Source: Smithella sp.
Lineage (GTDB): Bacteria > Desulfobacterota > Syntrophia > Syntrophales > Smithellaceae
NCBI GenBank assembly: GCA_018056685.1
Contig: JAGPFC010000006.1
Location: 33,501 to 97,500, forward strand
Reading direction: 5' to 3'
DNA length: 64,000 nt
A program made the position numbers and the translations under genes. Positions 44,331 to 52,833 of the stretch are shown one piece after another (position 1 is the first letter of the stretch; each line of letters starts with the position of its first letter). The notes below the pieces were generated by a model. That model saw only the letters and a program-made list of their open reading frames with translations, made no database searches and was not told the DNA's origin.

Positions 44331-46916
44331 ATGACAAAATCGGCTGGAAAAGAAAAGGATTCTTTCAGACACGAAAAGGAATGCCCTTCCAATCAACTTA
44401 AAAAGAAAATAATTGATCTGGAAAAAGCCAATCAACAATTGCGTATCCTGGTAGAAGATTATCGATCGCAATTTGAGAACGTAACGGATGTTGTGATCCT
44501 TGTTGGCGCCGATTTCAACCTATTGAGCCTATCTCCGAGTGTTGAGAAATTATTGGGATACAAAGTCGAAGATTTAATCAATCGACCTGTGTTCGAGTTA
44601 AAACATATCTTTACCCCTGAATCTTTTCAGCGAGCGACGGACAAGGTGATCAAGGTACTCAAGGGTGAAAATGTTCCGGCAGGACATTATGATTTTATCA
44701 CTAAAGATGGAACCTTAAAGCATGTGGAACTGCAGAGTTCTCCCTTGATCCGCGACGGACGCATTCAGGGAGTGATTTCTGTCGCCCGTGATATTACCAA
44801 ACGTAAAGAAGCTGAAATCAGCCTATCCAAATCTGAAAAGAGATTTTCCTCAATTTTTCATTTCAATCCTGACCCCATCGCCATCACCGAGATGGCAACC
44901 GGGAAAATAATTGACGTGAACGAGGCCTTTCTGAATTGGACGGGTTATTCACGCGAAGAAGTTATCGGCGTTTCAACGCAGGATCTCCATATATGGAACA
45001 ATCCGGATGATCGCGAGAAAATAATCGGCGAATTGCAGAAGTCGGGAGAAGTGAAGAACGCAGAAATTAACTTGAGACAGAAGAACGGAAACTTAAGACA
45101 GATGCTTTTCTCTGCCAGTTTCGTTGAAATTGATCAGGACCGCTATCTTTTAACGCTTGCTCACGACATTACCCAGCGAAAACAGGCAGAAGAAAAACTG
45201 CGCCGTGAAGAACAGCAGTTCCGGGCTCTTGCCGAGCAAACTCCCGATATGATTGTCCTGATCAACAGGGACATTAAAGTTACTTACGTTAATCCGGCAG
45301 TGGAAAGATTTCTGGGACGCAAGCAGGAAGAAATCATCGGCAGTTACTTGTACACTTATCCTCACCCTGACGATCTGGATCTAGTGGTTGAGATATTCAC
45401 CACATTTTTCAAAGATACGAGTCCTAATGTTCAGCGGGCTGAAATACGCCTTCGCGACAAGGACGGAGCATGGCATATCGTGGATGCCGTCGGGACAAAT
45501 CTGGTGCGTGATAATGTTGCTGAAGCGGTTATTGTGAACCTGCGTGACATTACCGATCGCAAAAGGGCAGAGGAAAAACTGCTGCTTATTCAAAAAGCGG
45601 TGGAAGATTCCGGCGATGCCATCGCATTAGCCGACGCTCAGGGCAATCATTTTTATCAAAACAAATCATTCACCCGCCTTTTAGGATACACGGTCGATGA
45701 ACTCAAAGTTAAAGGGGTAGCACAAACCGTTTACGCAGATCGGGAGGTTGCACGGGATGTTTTTGAAACAATCATGAATGGAGGTTCATGGAGCGGAGAA
45801 GTGGAGGATATTGCAAAGGATGGCAGAAGATTGACGGTTATGCTCCGTGCAGATGCTATCAAAGATGAAACCGGTAAAATTATCGGACTTTTAGCAATCA
45901 ACACAGACATTACTGAACGCAAACAAATGGAAAATGAGCTGCGGATCAGTGAAAGTAATTTTCGCCATTCTCTTGATGAATCTCCACTGGGGATACGCAT
46001 ATCAACCAAGGAAGGTGAAACCATTTATGCCAACAAGGCGATATTGGATATATACGAATATGGCAGCATTGAAGAACTGAAAAATACATCCATCAAGGAA
46101 CGATATACCCCAAAGAGCTATGCTGAATTTCTGGAGAGAAAGAAAAAAAGATTAAAAGGGGAATTTGGCCCGTCTGAATATACAATAAGCATTGTGACGA
46201 AAAACGGCCAAATACGCCATCTCCAGGTCTTTCGCAAGGAAATCTTTTGGGACGGTAAAAAACAATCTCAAATTATCTATCAGGATATAACCGAGCGCAA
46301 GTTGGCGGAAGAGAAACTTCAACAGACGCTTGATAGTCTCAAAAAAGCGGTTGGCACGACGATTCAGGTCTTAGTATCCGCTTTGGAAGCCCGGGATCCC
46401 TATACGTCCGGTCACCAGTCAAGATCTGCCGATTTGGCATGTGCCATTTCAGCAGAAATGGGATTACCTGAAGAGACGATTGAAGGAATCCGCATGGCTG
46501 GCACGATTCACGACATCGGGAAATTATCCGTCCCCGCAGAAATACTGACAAAGCCAACAAAATTGACAAACCTGGAGTTTTCCCTGATTAAAGAACACCC
46601 ACGGTGCGGTTACGAGATGCTTAAAGATGTTGAATCTCCTTGGGCCTTAGCGGAAATAGTCCATCAGCATCACGAGCGAATGAATGGAACCGGTTATCCC
46701 AGAAAATTGAGAGGCAATGAGATTCTTCTAGAAGCCCGTATTCTGGCGGTGGCAGATGTTGTGGAGGCCATGGCTTCTCATCGTCCCTACCGGCCTTCCT
46801 TGGGCATCGCAGCTGCTCTTGATGAGATCGAAAAAAATAAAGGGATTCTTTATGATGCAAATGTTGCAGATGCCTGTCTGAGATTATTTAAAGAGAAAAA
46901 CTATCAGCTTGCATAA
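44331..46916 (+). CDS. Multi-PAS HD-GYP c-di-GMP phosphodiesterase
   Basis: 861 residues. An N-terminal coiled coil is followed by five PAS domains (starting near residues 42, 165, 290, 412 and 540), each closing with a DITxRK/DITERK motif, then a helical linker and HD-GYP with GTIHDIGKLSVPAEIL and HHERMNGTGYPRKL. No transmembrane segment and no receiver domain, so signals are sensed in the cytoplasm, perhaps through haem or FAD in one PAS. It should hydrolyse cyclic di-GMP. Its last 200 residues closely match the receiver-HD-GYP protein at 30093, implying duplication with exchange of input domains. Confidence 0.9.
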   Translation: MTKSAGKEKDSFRHEKECPSNQLKKKIIDLEKANQQLRILVEDYRSQFENVTDVVILVGADFNLLSLSPSVEKLLGYKVEDLINRPVFELKHIFTPESFQRATDKVIKVLKGENVPAGHYDFITKDGTLKHVELQSSPLIRDGRIQGVISVARDITKRKEAEISLSKSEKRFSSIFHFNPDPIAITEMATGKIIDVNEAFLNWTGYSREEVIGVSTQDLHIWNNPDDREKIIGELQKSGEVKNAEINLRQKNGNLRQMLFSASFVEIDQDRYLLTLAHDITQRKQAEEKLRREEQQFRALAEQTPDMIVLINRDIKVTYVNPAVERFLGRKQEEIIGSYLYTYPHPDDLDLVVEIFTTFFKDTSPNVQRAEIRLRDKDGAWHIVDAVGTNLVRDNVAEAVIVNLRDITDRKRAEEKLLLIQKAVEDSGDAIALADAQGNHFYQNKSFTRLLGYTVDELKVKGVAQTVYADREVARDVFETIMNGGSWSGEVEDIAKDGRRLTVMLRADAIKDETGKIIGLLAINTDITERKQMENELRISESNFRHSLDESPLGIRISTKEGETIYANKAILDIYEYGSIEELKNTSIKERYTPKSYAEFLERKKKRLKGEFGPSEYTISIVTKNGQIRHLQVFRKEIFWDGKKQSQIIYQDITERKLAEEKLQQTLDSLKKAVGTTIQVLVSALEARDPYTSGHQSRSADLACAISAEMGLPEETIEGIRMAGTIHDIGKLSVPAEILTKPTKLTNLEFSLIKEHPRCGYEMLKDVESPWALAEIVHQHHERMNGTGYPRKLRGNEILLEARILAVADVVEAMASHRPYRPSLGIAAALDEIEKNKGILYDANVADACLRLFKEKNYQLA

Positions 46917-47029
46917 TATAAGGAACTCATTTTGTAAAATCAAACTTTCAACCCGTTAGCATTAATTCAGACGACTGCTTATTATTGTCGATAAATGAAC
47001 TCAGCGACCATTTCATTATGAATTACCGC

Positions 47030-47449
47030 TTATAAAAACGGCAGTGGCTTTTCCAGCCGATAAACCAGCGACTGGCAGGACGCCAGAAGCTTTCCTGAGT
47101 TATCAGTCGCGCGGATGTCATAAGCGGCGGTTTTCTTTGTACGGTTAATTTCCTTGGCTTCGGCAGTAAGCAAAGCACCCTTTTCGGGAGATGCCAGATA
47201 ATTGATATTCATATTTAAAGCGACGGCCATTGTGCCGTGAGAATTAGAGGCAACTTCAAAAGCCGCATCTATCAGCGAAAAAATCGCTCCGCCGTGAGCC
47301 ATCCCGAATATATTTTCCATATCTTCTGTAAAAATCATTTCCGTCCTGGCGTAACCTTCCTCAATTTCAACTAGCCGCAGACCGAATTTTTTCGCGAAAG
47401 GTTCCCTCTGCACTTTTTTGAAAATAGCTTCTCTGAGCTTTTCGTTCAT
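47030..47449 (-). CDS. PaaI-family acyl-CoA thioesterase
   Basis: 139 residues, a single hotdog domain. FGMAHGGAIFSLIDAAFEVASNS holds the HGGA motif and the downstream acidic residue used by PaaI/YdiI-type thioesterases; the C-terminal strand pattern (KTAAYDIRATDNSGKLLASCQSLVYR) fits. It hydrolyses acyl-CoA, probably to free CoA trapped in dead-end thioesters. AGGAGAC precedes ATG at 47449. Confidence 0.85.
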   Translation of the reverse strand: MNEKLREAIFKKVQREPFAKKFGLRLVEIEEGYARTEMIFTEDMENIFGMAHGGAIFSLIDAAFEVASNSHGTMAVALNMNINYLASPEKGALLTAEAKEINRTKKTAAYDIRATDNSGKLLASCQSLVYRLEKPLPFL

Positions 47450-47635
47450 GTTTGTCTCCTGAAATTTCCGTGAATGGCAGTCTTATACATGATTGCGGTG
47501 GTTATAGTCAAAAAAAAAGGGAAGGGTATATATAGATTATAAAATTGAACAGCGTTTTCCTGCTTGTTTAAAGAACATCCAATACTACTTATAGTGTCAT
47601 CAATCATCATAATCCACCATATATTGATTTTTTTC

Positions 47636-47664
47636 TTGATTTTCAGAAAAATTTAGTGTAAAAT
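47636..47664 (+). promoter_or_regulatory. Promoter of the candidate non-coding RNA
   Basis: TTGATT (47636-47641), a 17-base spacer and TAAAAT (47659-47664) form a near-consensus sigma-70 promoter that points into a stretch without a convincing ORF but ending in an intrinsic terminator. Confidence 0.65.
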
Positions 47665-47670
47665 AATTAC

Positions 47671-47822
47671 AACTTAGGAGAAGAACCGCTTCCAAAAGAA
47701 AAGTAGTTGGCGGATCACCCAAAAGTGAATCTTGAAGCAAACGCAAGATGAAGCGGTTGCCGAGGTTAACCAAATTTAGAACCATTAGCTAAAAGGCGGG
47801 TCATTACGAACCCGCCTTTTTT
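47671..47822 (+). ncRNA. Candidate structured small RNA, about 150 nt
   Basis: Between a good promoter and a strong terminator, this stretch folds locally: AACCGCTTC near 47685 pairs perfectly with GAAGCGGTT near 47749, enclosing a small hairpin ATCTTG/CAAGAT and a TCAC/GTGA pair. No ORF above 30 codons with a ribosome binding site is present on the plus strand; the 61-codon frame on the minus strand has no start signal. It does not match the riboswitch or housekeeping RNA consensus sequences I know (not GEMM, 6S, SRP or tmRNA). It lies between two leftward protein genes, so it is its own unit. Confidence 0.5.
47791..47822 (+). terminator. Intrinsic terminator of the candidate small RNA
   Basis: AAAAGGCGGGT and ACCCGCCTTTT form a perfect 11-bp stem with an 8-base loop, followed by more T. 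The flanking A tract lets it also act leftward, after the DedA gene. Confidence 0.85.
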
Positions 47823-47879
47823 ATGGGTCAGTCTCATTTTGTTGTATCATGTGCAGTATTAAATTAAGTGCATCAGCGT

Positions 47880-48533
47880 TTAATTTCCATTTGTTGGGGT
47901 TGTCCGTTTATGCCGCCAATATTCAAAAACCCCTGGCAACACTGAAATGATAATAATTGCGATAATAACGAGTGTGAAATTATTTTTAACAGTGGGAATT
48001 CCACCGAAAAAGAAACCGGCCAAAAGGAAAAGACATATCCAGGAAATGCCACCGATAATATTATAAGTTATAAATCTGGCATATGTCATAGATCCAATGC
48101 CTGCGACAAAGGGGGCAAAGGTACGGATGATGGGAATAAAACGAGCAATAATAATTGTTTTGCCGCCGTGCTTTTCGTAGAACTGATGCGTTCTCAAAAG
48201 ATGTTCCTTTTTAAAAAATCGACTGTCCTGATAATGAAAAACTTTGGGACCGAGAAAATTTCCAATCGCGTAATTGACGGAATCACCGGCGACAGCGGCA
48301 ATGCAAAGCGAAAACAATAAAATCTCGATGTTTAACGCGCCCTGAGCGGCAAAAGCCCCCAGCGCGAACAACAGTGAATCACCGGGCAAAATGGGCGTGA
48401 CGACAAGACCCGTCTCGCAGAATATCACCAGGAACATAATCACATAGGCCCAGACACCGAAACTCTGGATGATCATTGGCAGATATTTATCCAGATGAAT
48501 AAAGAAATCTACAAAATAAATTATGAAGTCCAT
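47880..48533 (-). CDS. DedA family membrane protein
   Basis: 217 residues with five to six transmembrane segments. FCETGLVVTPILPGDSLLFALGAFAAQG is the DedA signature, and GGKTIIIARFIPIIRTFAPFVAGIGSM holds the conserved arginines. DedA/SNARE-associated proteins flip undecaprenyl phosphate or phospholipids and affect membrane homeostasis and drug tolerance. The gene is alone. Confidence 0.88.
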   Translation of the reverse strand: MDFIIYFVDFFIHLDKYLPMIIQSFGVWAYVIMFLVIFCETGLVVTPILPGDSLLFALGAFAAQGALNIEILLFSLCIAAVAGDSVNYAIGNFLGPKVFHYQDSRFFKKEHLLRTHQFYEKHGGKTIIIARFIPIIRTFAPFVAGIGSMTYARFITYNIIGGISWICLFLLAGFFFGGIPTVKNNFTLVIIAIIIISVLPGVFEYWRHKRTTPTNGN

Positions 48534-48673
48534 AAAGATTTATTTGGGGAATCCTTTAACAATCAAAATGAAGCCATCGTATAGAGAAGAACTGTGGGGA
48601 TGTCAACTTAAAAAAGCTTAACTTTCCATAATTTCTAATCACGGATAACGTTGGATCAAAGAACAGAAAAAAA

Positions 48674-48712
48674 GCAAAAGAGAAAACTCCTTGTGAAGTA
48701 TTTCTCTTTTGC
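48674..48712 (-). terminator. Intrinsic terminator of the outer-membrane barrel gene
   Basis: GCAAAAGAGAAA and TTTCTCTTTTGC form a 12-bp stem with a 15-base loop; on the minus strand seven T follow. It is about 60 bases beyond the stop of the barrel gene. Confidence 0.85.
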
Positions 48713-48769
48713 CCGACACCATATCTTTTTTCAACAGTACAATAATTTTTAATAGTCACCGGAAAAATT

Positions 48770-49426
48770 TTAGAAGCGAAATTTTAATCCCAGGTTGACC
48801 ATGCTGGTTCGGAAATCAATGTCTTCATTTTTTTGCTCTGAGTCATTTTCAAATTCCAGTTCTGTCGTAAAGTATCGATAACCGATATCAATCGCCAGAT
48901 TTGGTGCCAGATCAATTTCTACACCGGTCAGCAACTGCCAGGCATAGGCGGTATCGTCTTCTCCGTTAATTCCTTCCGATTCTTTGAATGAAATTTCGTA
49001 GTTCGAAAATCCAATGCCGAAGCCCCAGTAAGGATGGATGATTCCAACGGGAATTCTTGCGTAAATATTAAACATTAAATTGTTAAACTTAATGTCCCCC
49101 ACCGTCGTATCGTAAAAATTAAGGTCAGGATTCATGTAGCCATATTCCAGTTCCAATCCTAACGCTCTCATGTAAGGGTGGTTGTAACCGATCTTTGCTC
49201 CCCAGACGGCAGATTCATCAATGTCCAAATCGATCTCGTCCGTGTGACAATCCCAGCCATCACAAAAATCCTCACTTAAACTGGGATTGATGGTGTAAGC
49301 GCCCCATATGCCAAAATAACCTCCAATCTGATAGGGATAGCCTTCATGCTGGGCGAATGCTGATTTTAAAGGAAAAGCTGAAAGCAAAATGGCTATGACA
49401 AAAATAAAAACGGTTTTTTTGTTCAT
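48770..49426 (-). CDS. Outer-membrane beta-barrel protein
   Basis: 218 residues with a signal peptide (MNKKTVFIFVIAILLSAFPLKSAFA) and a mature part of alternating amphipathic strands: GGYFGIWGAYTINP, GLELEYGYMNPDL, FNIYARIPVGIIHPYWGFGIGFSNYEI, LAIDIGYRYFTTELEF, ending in phenylalanine (NLGLKFRF), the C-terminal signal of the Bam machinery. This is an eight-strand OmpA/OmpW-like barrel. Cargo or role unknown. AAGGAGAC precedes the ATG. Confidence 0.8.
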   Translation of the reverse strand: MNKKTVFIFVIAILLSAFPLKSAFAQHEGYPYQIGGYFGIWGAYTINPSLSEDFCDGWDCHTDEIDLDIDESAVWGAKIGYNHPYMRALGLELEYGYMNPDLNFYDTTVGDIKFNNLMFNIYARIPVGIIHPYWGFGIGFSNYEISFKESEGINGEDDTAYAWQLLTGVEIDLAPNLAIDIGYRYFTTELEFENDSEQKNEDIDFRTSMVNLGLKFRF

Positions 49427-49559
49427 TTGAGTCTCCTTTCCTGATTCTTTGTTTTTATTTTAAATCTTTGCGCTTCACTTTTCAATTTGTTTTTGAATCT
49501 TAAGATGATTTATTTTCTCTAATGATGAATTGTATTCAAGATTGCAATGAGTAAAGAAA

Positions 49560-49589
49560 CCCCCTCAAGGTATGGAGGCCTTGAGGGGG
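49560..49589 (-). terminator. Strong hairpin after the small membrane protein gene
   Basis: CCCCCTCAAGG and CCTTGAGGGGG form a perfect 11-bp stem with an 8-base loop, followed on the minus strand by TTTCTTT. It lies about 75 bases beyond the stop of the gene at 49663-49938. Confidence 0.75.
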
Positions 49590-49662
49590 CATATTATAGC
49601 AGATCATTTGTTTTTTTGAACGGAGTTTCCACTCCTTTTGCCTGATGATCCTGTTTCAGTGT

Positions 49663-49938
49663 TTAGCTGACGATCGTCTTGACAACATCAATCACCGGGT
49701 TGGTGAAAAGAGCCATCAGCACGGCATAAAGAGCGAATATACCGACCACCTCGCCGACATACATCTTTTCATATTTACGTTTCAGAGAAACCAGAATCAG
49801 CCCGCCGACAATCAGGCATCCCAACTGGAAGAAGGGGAAATTGGTCGTTCCGGCTGCCGCGTATTCAGCAAAGCTGAAAGTTGCCGTAATCATAATAACC
49901 GCCGCTGCTACGATGATTGTTCCTAATGTTTTTTTCAT
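49663..49938 (-). CDS. Small secreted-type membrane protein
   Basis: 91 residues: a signal-like N-terminus (MKKTLGTIIVAAAVIMITATFSFA), then two hydrophobic segments (FFQLGCLIVGGLILVSL and VGEVVGIFALYAVLMALF) separated by a short basic loop KRKYEKMY. AAGGAGGTAACA gives a very strong ribosome binding site. No family recognised. It could be a small inner-membrane protein made in quantity. Confidence 0.65.
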   Translation of the reverse strand: MKKTLGTIIVAAAVIMITATFSFAEYAAAGTTNFPFFQLGCLIVGGLILVSLKRKYEKMYVGEVVGIFALYAVLMALFTNPVIDVVKTIVS

Positions 49939-50245
49939 GATCTGTTACCTCCTTGGGGTAATTTGTTTGTTGATTTGCCTTTATATAATGAAAATAGCGT
50001 GCCAGATCACTCACCTGAAGACCATATTCTTTTATCTTATTGAAATATAAGGATAAAAAATTGATATTCCCTATGGCAGCGCAAGCCGTAAATCAACTTT
50101 CTATTCTTTGTTTGCAATGAAACGTGCAAACCGCTGAATGAAACGTTGAAAATGATGATAAAGAAAGATTATTGCGGATTAAATAAAACATTGATTTGAA
50201 AATTGCATTTTATCGATGTAAATTCACACGTTTATTCCTATAAAT

Positions 50246-50283
50246 AAAAAAGCGTCAGACTTGATACAAGCCAGACGCTTTTT
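50246..50283 (-). terminator. Intrinsic terminator of serA
   Basis: AAAAAGCGTC and GACGCTTTTT pair over 10 bp with an 18-base loop. It follows the serA stop by about 25 bases on the minus strand. The rest of 49939-50307 is AT-rich and holds no ORF I can support; it should contain the promoter of the small membrane protein gene. Confidence 0.85.
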
Positions 50284-50307
50284 CATAAACAGAATACGTT
50301 TCAGTGA

Positions 50308-51468
50308 TTAAAGCACTCTGACCCCAACGACTCCTTCGATCGACTTGATTTTATCTGTAAGGTCCGGTTTGACATCACCATCCACATCAATAATGTTGTA
50401 AGCAAGGTTTCCTTTGCTTTTGTTGATCATGTCAGCGATGTTGATTTTGTTGTCTGCCAGCAAGCGCGTGATCTTCTCAATCATGCCGGGTTCGTTTTTG
50501 TTCGAGATGGTCAGTCTGACCTTATCCGATCTCTCGAGGGAACATTCCGGAAAATTAACAGAGTTTTTGATGTTGCCGTTCTCCAGAAAGTCCATCAACT
50601 GCATAGCCGCCATGACCGCGCAATTTTCCTCGGACTCTTCCGTGGACGCGCCCAGATGTGGAATGGGGATGACCTTCTCTGTCTTGATAATTTCTTCATC
50701 TGGAAAATCGGTTACGTAGCACGCTACGATACCATCGGCGATGGCTTTCTTCAGAGAGGGGGTGTCCACAAGTCCGCCTCTGGCGAAATTCAGAAGCACG
50801 GTTCCTTTTTTCATGACCGCGAACTTTTCGGCATTCATGAATCCCTTGGTGTCCTTGTTCTGTGGAACATGCAGCGTGACGAAATCGCACTCGGCCAAAA
50901 GCTTATCGAGACTTGGCGCCTTCTTGGTATTGCGGGAGAGCCTCCAGGCTGCTTCGATGGACAGGAACGGATCGTACCCCCAGACTTCCATGCCCAGGCC
51001 TTCGGCAGTATTGGCCACCATTGTGCCGATGGCGCCCAAACCGACCACGCCCAGTTTCTTACCCATAATTTCAGTGCCGGCAAACTTGGATTTACCTTTT
51101 TCGATAAGATCAGGCACTTTGTCGCCTTCACCGACCAGACCCTTAGCCCAGGCGATTCCTTCAACAACGTTCCGGCAGGCCATCAGCATGCCCAGAATAA
51201 CCAGTTCCTTTACGCCGTTGGCGTTTGCTCCCGGTGTGTTAAAAACAACAATGCCTTTCTCTGAACATTTGTCGATGGGAATATTATTAACGCCGGCGCC
51301 GGCGCGGGCAATTGCTTTCAATGATGACGGCAGGGTCATATCTTTCATTTCTTTGCTTCTGACCAGGATGCCGTCTGGATCGGGAATATCCGTGCGATAC
51401 TCATACTTATCTGAAAAAAGGCTCAATCCCTTCTCAGAAATCTTATTCAACAGATCAATTCGATACAT
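50308..51468 (-). CDS. serA: D-3-phosphoglycerate dehydrogenase
   Basis: 386 residues, ATG 51468 with AGGAGG upstream. Substrate and NAD domains: ARAGAGVNNIPIDKCSEKGIVVFNTPGANANGVKEL, GVVGLGAIGTMVANTAEGLGMEVWGYDP, catalytic Arg in LLNFARGGLVDT, and His in IPHLGASTEESEENCA. A C-terminal ACT domain (RLTISNKNEPGMIEKITRLLADNKINIADMINKSK) suggests serine feedback. It oxidises 3-phosphoglycerate to 3-phosphohydroxypyruvate, the first step of serine synthesis. This is the short form. The next-step gene serC lies 4 kb away on the same strand, not adjacent. Confidence 0.93.
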   Translation of the reverse strand: MYRIDLLNKISEKGLSLFSDKYEYRTDIPDPDGILVRSKEMKDMTLPSSLKAIARAGAGVNNIPIDKCSEKGIVVFNTPGANANGVKELVILGMLMACRNVVEGIAWAKGLVGEGDKVPDLIEKGKSKFAGTEIMGKKLGVVGLGAIGTMVANTAEGLGMEVWGYDPFLSIEAAWRLSRNTKKAPSLDKLLAECDFVTLHVPQNKDTKGFMNAEKFAVMKKGTVLLNFARGGLVDTPSLKKAIADGIVACYVTDFPDEEIIKTEKVIPIPHLGASTEESEENCAVMAAMQLMDFLENGNIKNSVNFPECSLERSDKVRLTISNKNEPGMIEKITRLLADNKINIADMINKSKGNLAYNIIDVDGDVKPDLTDKIKSIEGVVGVRVL

Positions 51469-51582
51469 AAATACCTCCTATTCCTTTCCATATCTTTTTA
51501 TTACATAGTACTCTGATGTAGAGAGTACCTGTTTGTGTCACTATTGCCCAAAACAAATTGTCCTTATGATATTGTGAATCAC

Positions 51583-51653
51583 GGGTATTATACCCTCCGC
51601 TATGCGGGCTTGTTCGACTTACAAATTTTACTACGCTACGCTTGTAAAATTTG
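51583..51653. repeat. Cluster of short inverted repeats upstream of serA
   Basis: Three palindromes in 71 bases: GGGTATTATACCC (51583-51595), CCGC-tat-GCGG (about 51597-51607) and a perfect 10-bp inverted repeat CAAATTTTAC/GTAAAATTTG (51622-51631 and 51644-51653) around a 12-base loop holding CTACGCTACGCT. This resembles a dispersed palindromic element more than a terminator, since no T run follows. Confidence 0.55.
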
Positions 51654-51738
51654 AGTCTCACAATAAGAACTACCGTTTGGCGGAATGAAGTATAAAGTGG
51701 GCGTTCCTGCGTGTCAAGGAAATCTTAAATGCCTGTTT

Positions 51739-52746
51739 CTAGTCTTCGCTGAAAACAATTTCCAGTTTGATGGCGAAGAAACCGTTATGCTCGTAGTCGT
51801 CAACTTGTGGAAAATCGACACCTGAAGAAAGCTCCAGAAACAACCAGGGACGGTATATTTGTTGTCGGTAAGTCAGTACGGCGGAATAATTCGCCGCCCC
51901 GGTATGCGGGAATTCCGGCCACTTGCCATTCAATGCGACGTTGTATCCACTGCTGGCACTCAATTTCTTGTAAAGGATGAAAGATTGTGAAGGGGTGGCT
52001 CCGTCACTCTTTTCCTCCCAAGTGACGCGACTGAGTGATCGAAATAGAAAATCATTCTCCAACGGATGATCCCAGCGCATCTCCGTTGTTTCCGTCCAGC
52101 CATCCTCGGTGAAAAGAGCAAAAGTCTGACTCAATATCATATTCCATTGATCGAATGGAACATTCAGGCGGCCCCGCAAGCGACCGTAGATTTGCGCAGG
52201 ATTGCCGAAACGAGCTCCTAAATCCGTGCTGATCGATTTCTTTTCGTCCCTTGAGAAAATGACCCGAAGCCCGGCACCGGGTTCGGATTTATCCAGAGCG
52301 TCGGAAATATTTTCGGGGTCATCGGGATCGTCTGCTTTGATGGTTTCATCGATGAACAGTTGTAACCGGTTCTCCAGTCTGGGGAGGGCAAGCCGTAAGT
52401 TGAAATCAGAGAGCAATACCATTCCATCCTTTTCATCGCATTTCAAGCCGGCGCTGGTGTGCAAACGTGTGCGCCGGTTTTCCTCATCGAGACTTTCATC
52501 GGCGAAGAAGTGGTCAATCCAGGTAATCGGAGCGGCAATGGCATGCGATATGCCGGTATGCCACCGATCCCACAGGTTGGATGTGTTCATCATGTCGTTT
52601 TTTGTGTCAACGGTGTTTTCCTGCTGCGGGACAGTGTTTGTAATGGATTCTGCGCCTGCGCTTGCATTCCTGGTCGAAGCGATGAACAGGAGAGCGATAC
52701 ATAAATGGCAGAGAGTGAATTTCTGAACGCGCGACAGACTATTCAT
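51739..52746 (-). CDS. Secreted hypothetical protein, outer-membrane-barrel-like
   Basis: 335 residues from ATG 52746, supported by GGAAGGC upstream (an in-frame ATG at 52776 adds ten residues). A signal peptide (FTLCHLCIALLFIASTRNASA) is followed by a low-complexity linker, then WDRWHTGISHAIAAPITWIDHFFADE and many amphipathic strands (LLSDFNLRLALPRLENRLQLFI, YGRLRGRLNVPFDQWNMIL). Probably an outer-membrane or periplasmic beta protein of unknown function. It lies 88 bases after the diguanylate cyclase on the same strand, so the c-di-GMP riboswitch may influence it too. Confidence 0.65.
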   Translation of the reverse strand: MNSLSRVQKFTLCHLCIALLFIASTRNASAGAESITNTVPQQENTVDTKNDMMNTSNLWDRWHTGISHAIAAPITWIDHFFADESLDEENRRTRLHTSAGLKCDEKDGMVLLSDFNLRLALPRLENRLQLFIDETIKADDPDDPENISDALDKSEPGAGLRVIFSRDEKKSISTDLGARFGNPAQIYGRLRGRLNVPFDQWNMILSQTFALFTEDGWTETTEMRWDHPLENDFLFRSLSRVTWEEKSDGATPSQSFILYKKLSASSGYNVALNGKWPEFPHTGAANYSAVLTYRQQIYRPWLFLELSSGVDFPQVDDYEHNGFFAIKLEIVFSED

Positions 52747-52833
52747 GCTTGCCTTCCGTGGACGAACAATGATCAATTTAAAAACCGGGGCGTTGGATGA
52801 TTCGACGGTAACGATCTGAACCGTTCTGAAAAA

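Noticed and set aside
47671..47790. Second c-di-GMP (GEMM) riboswitch
   Set aside because: It has GGTTGCCGA near 47755, similar to the GEMM 3' end, but lacks GGCAAACC and GGACGCAAAG, and it is followed by a terminator with no gene on that strand.
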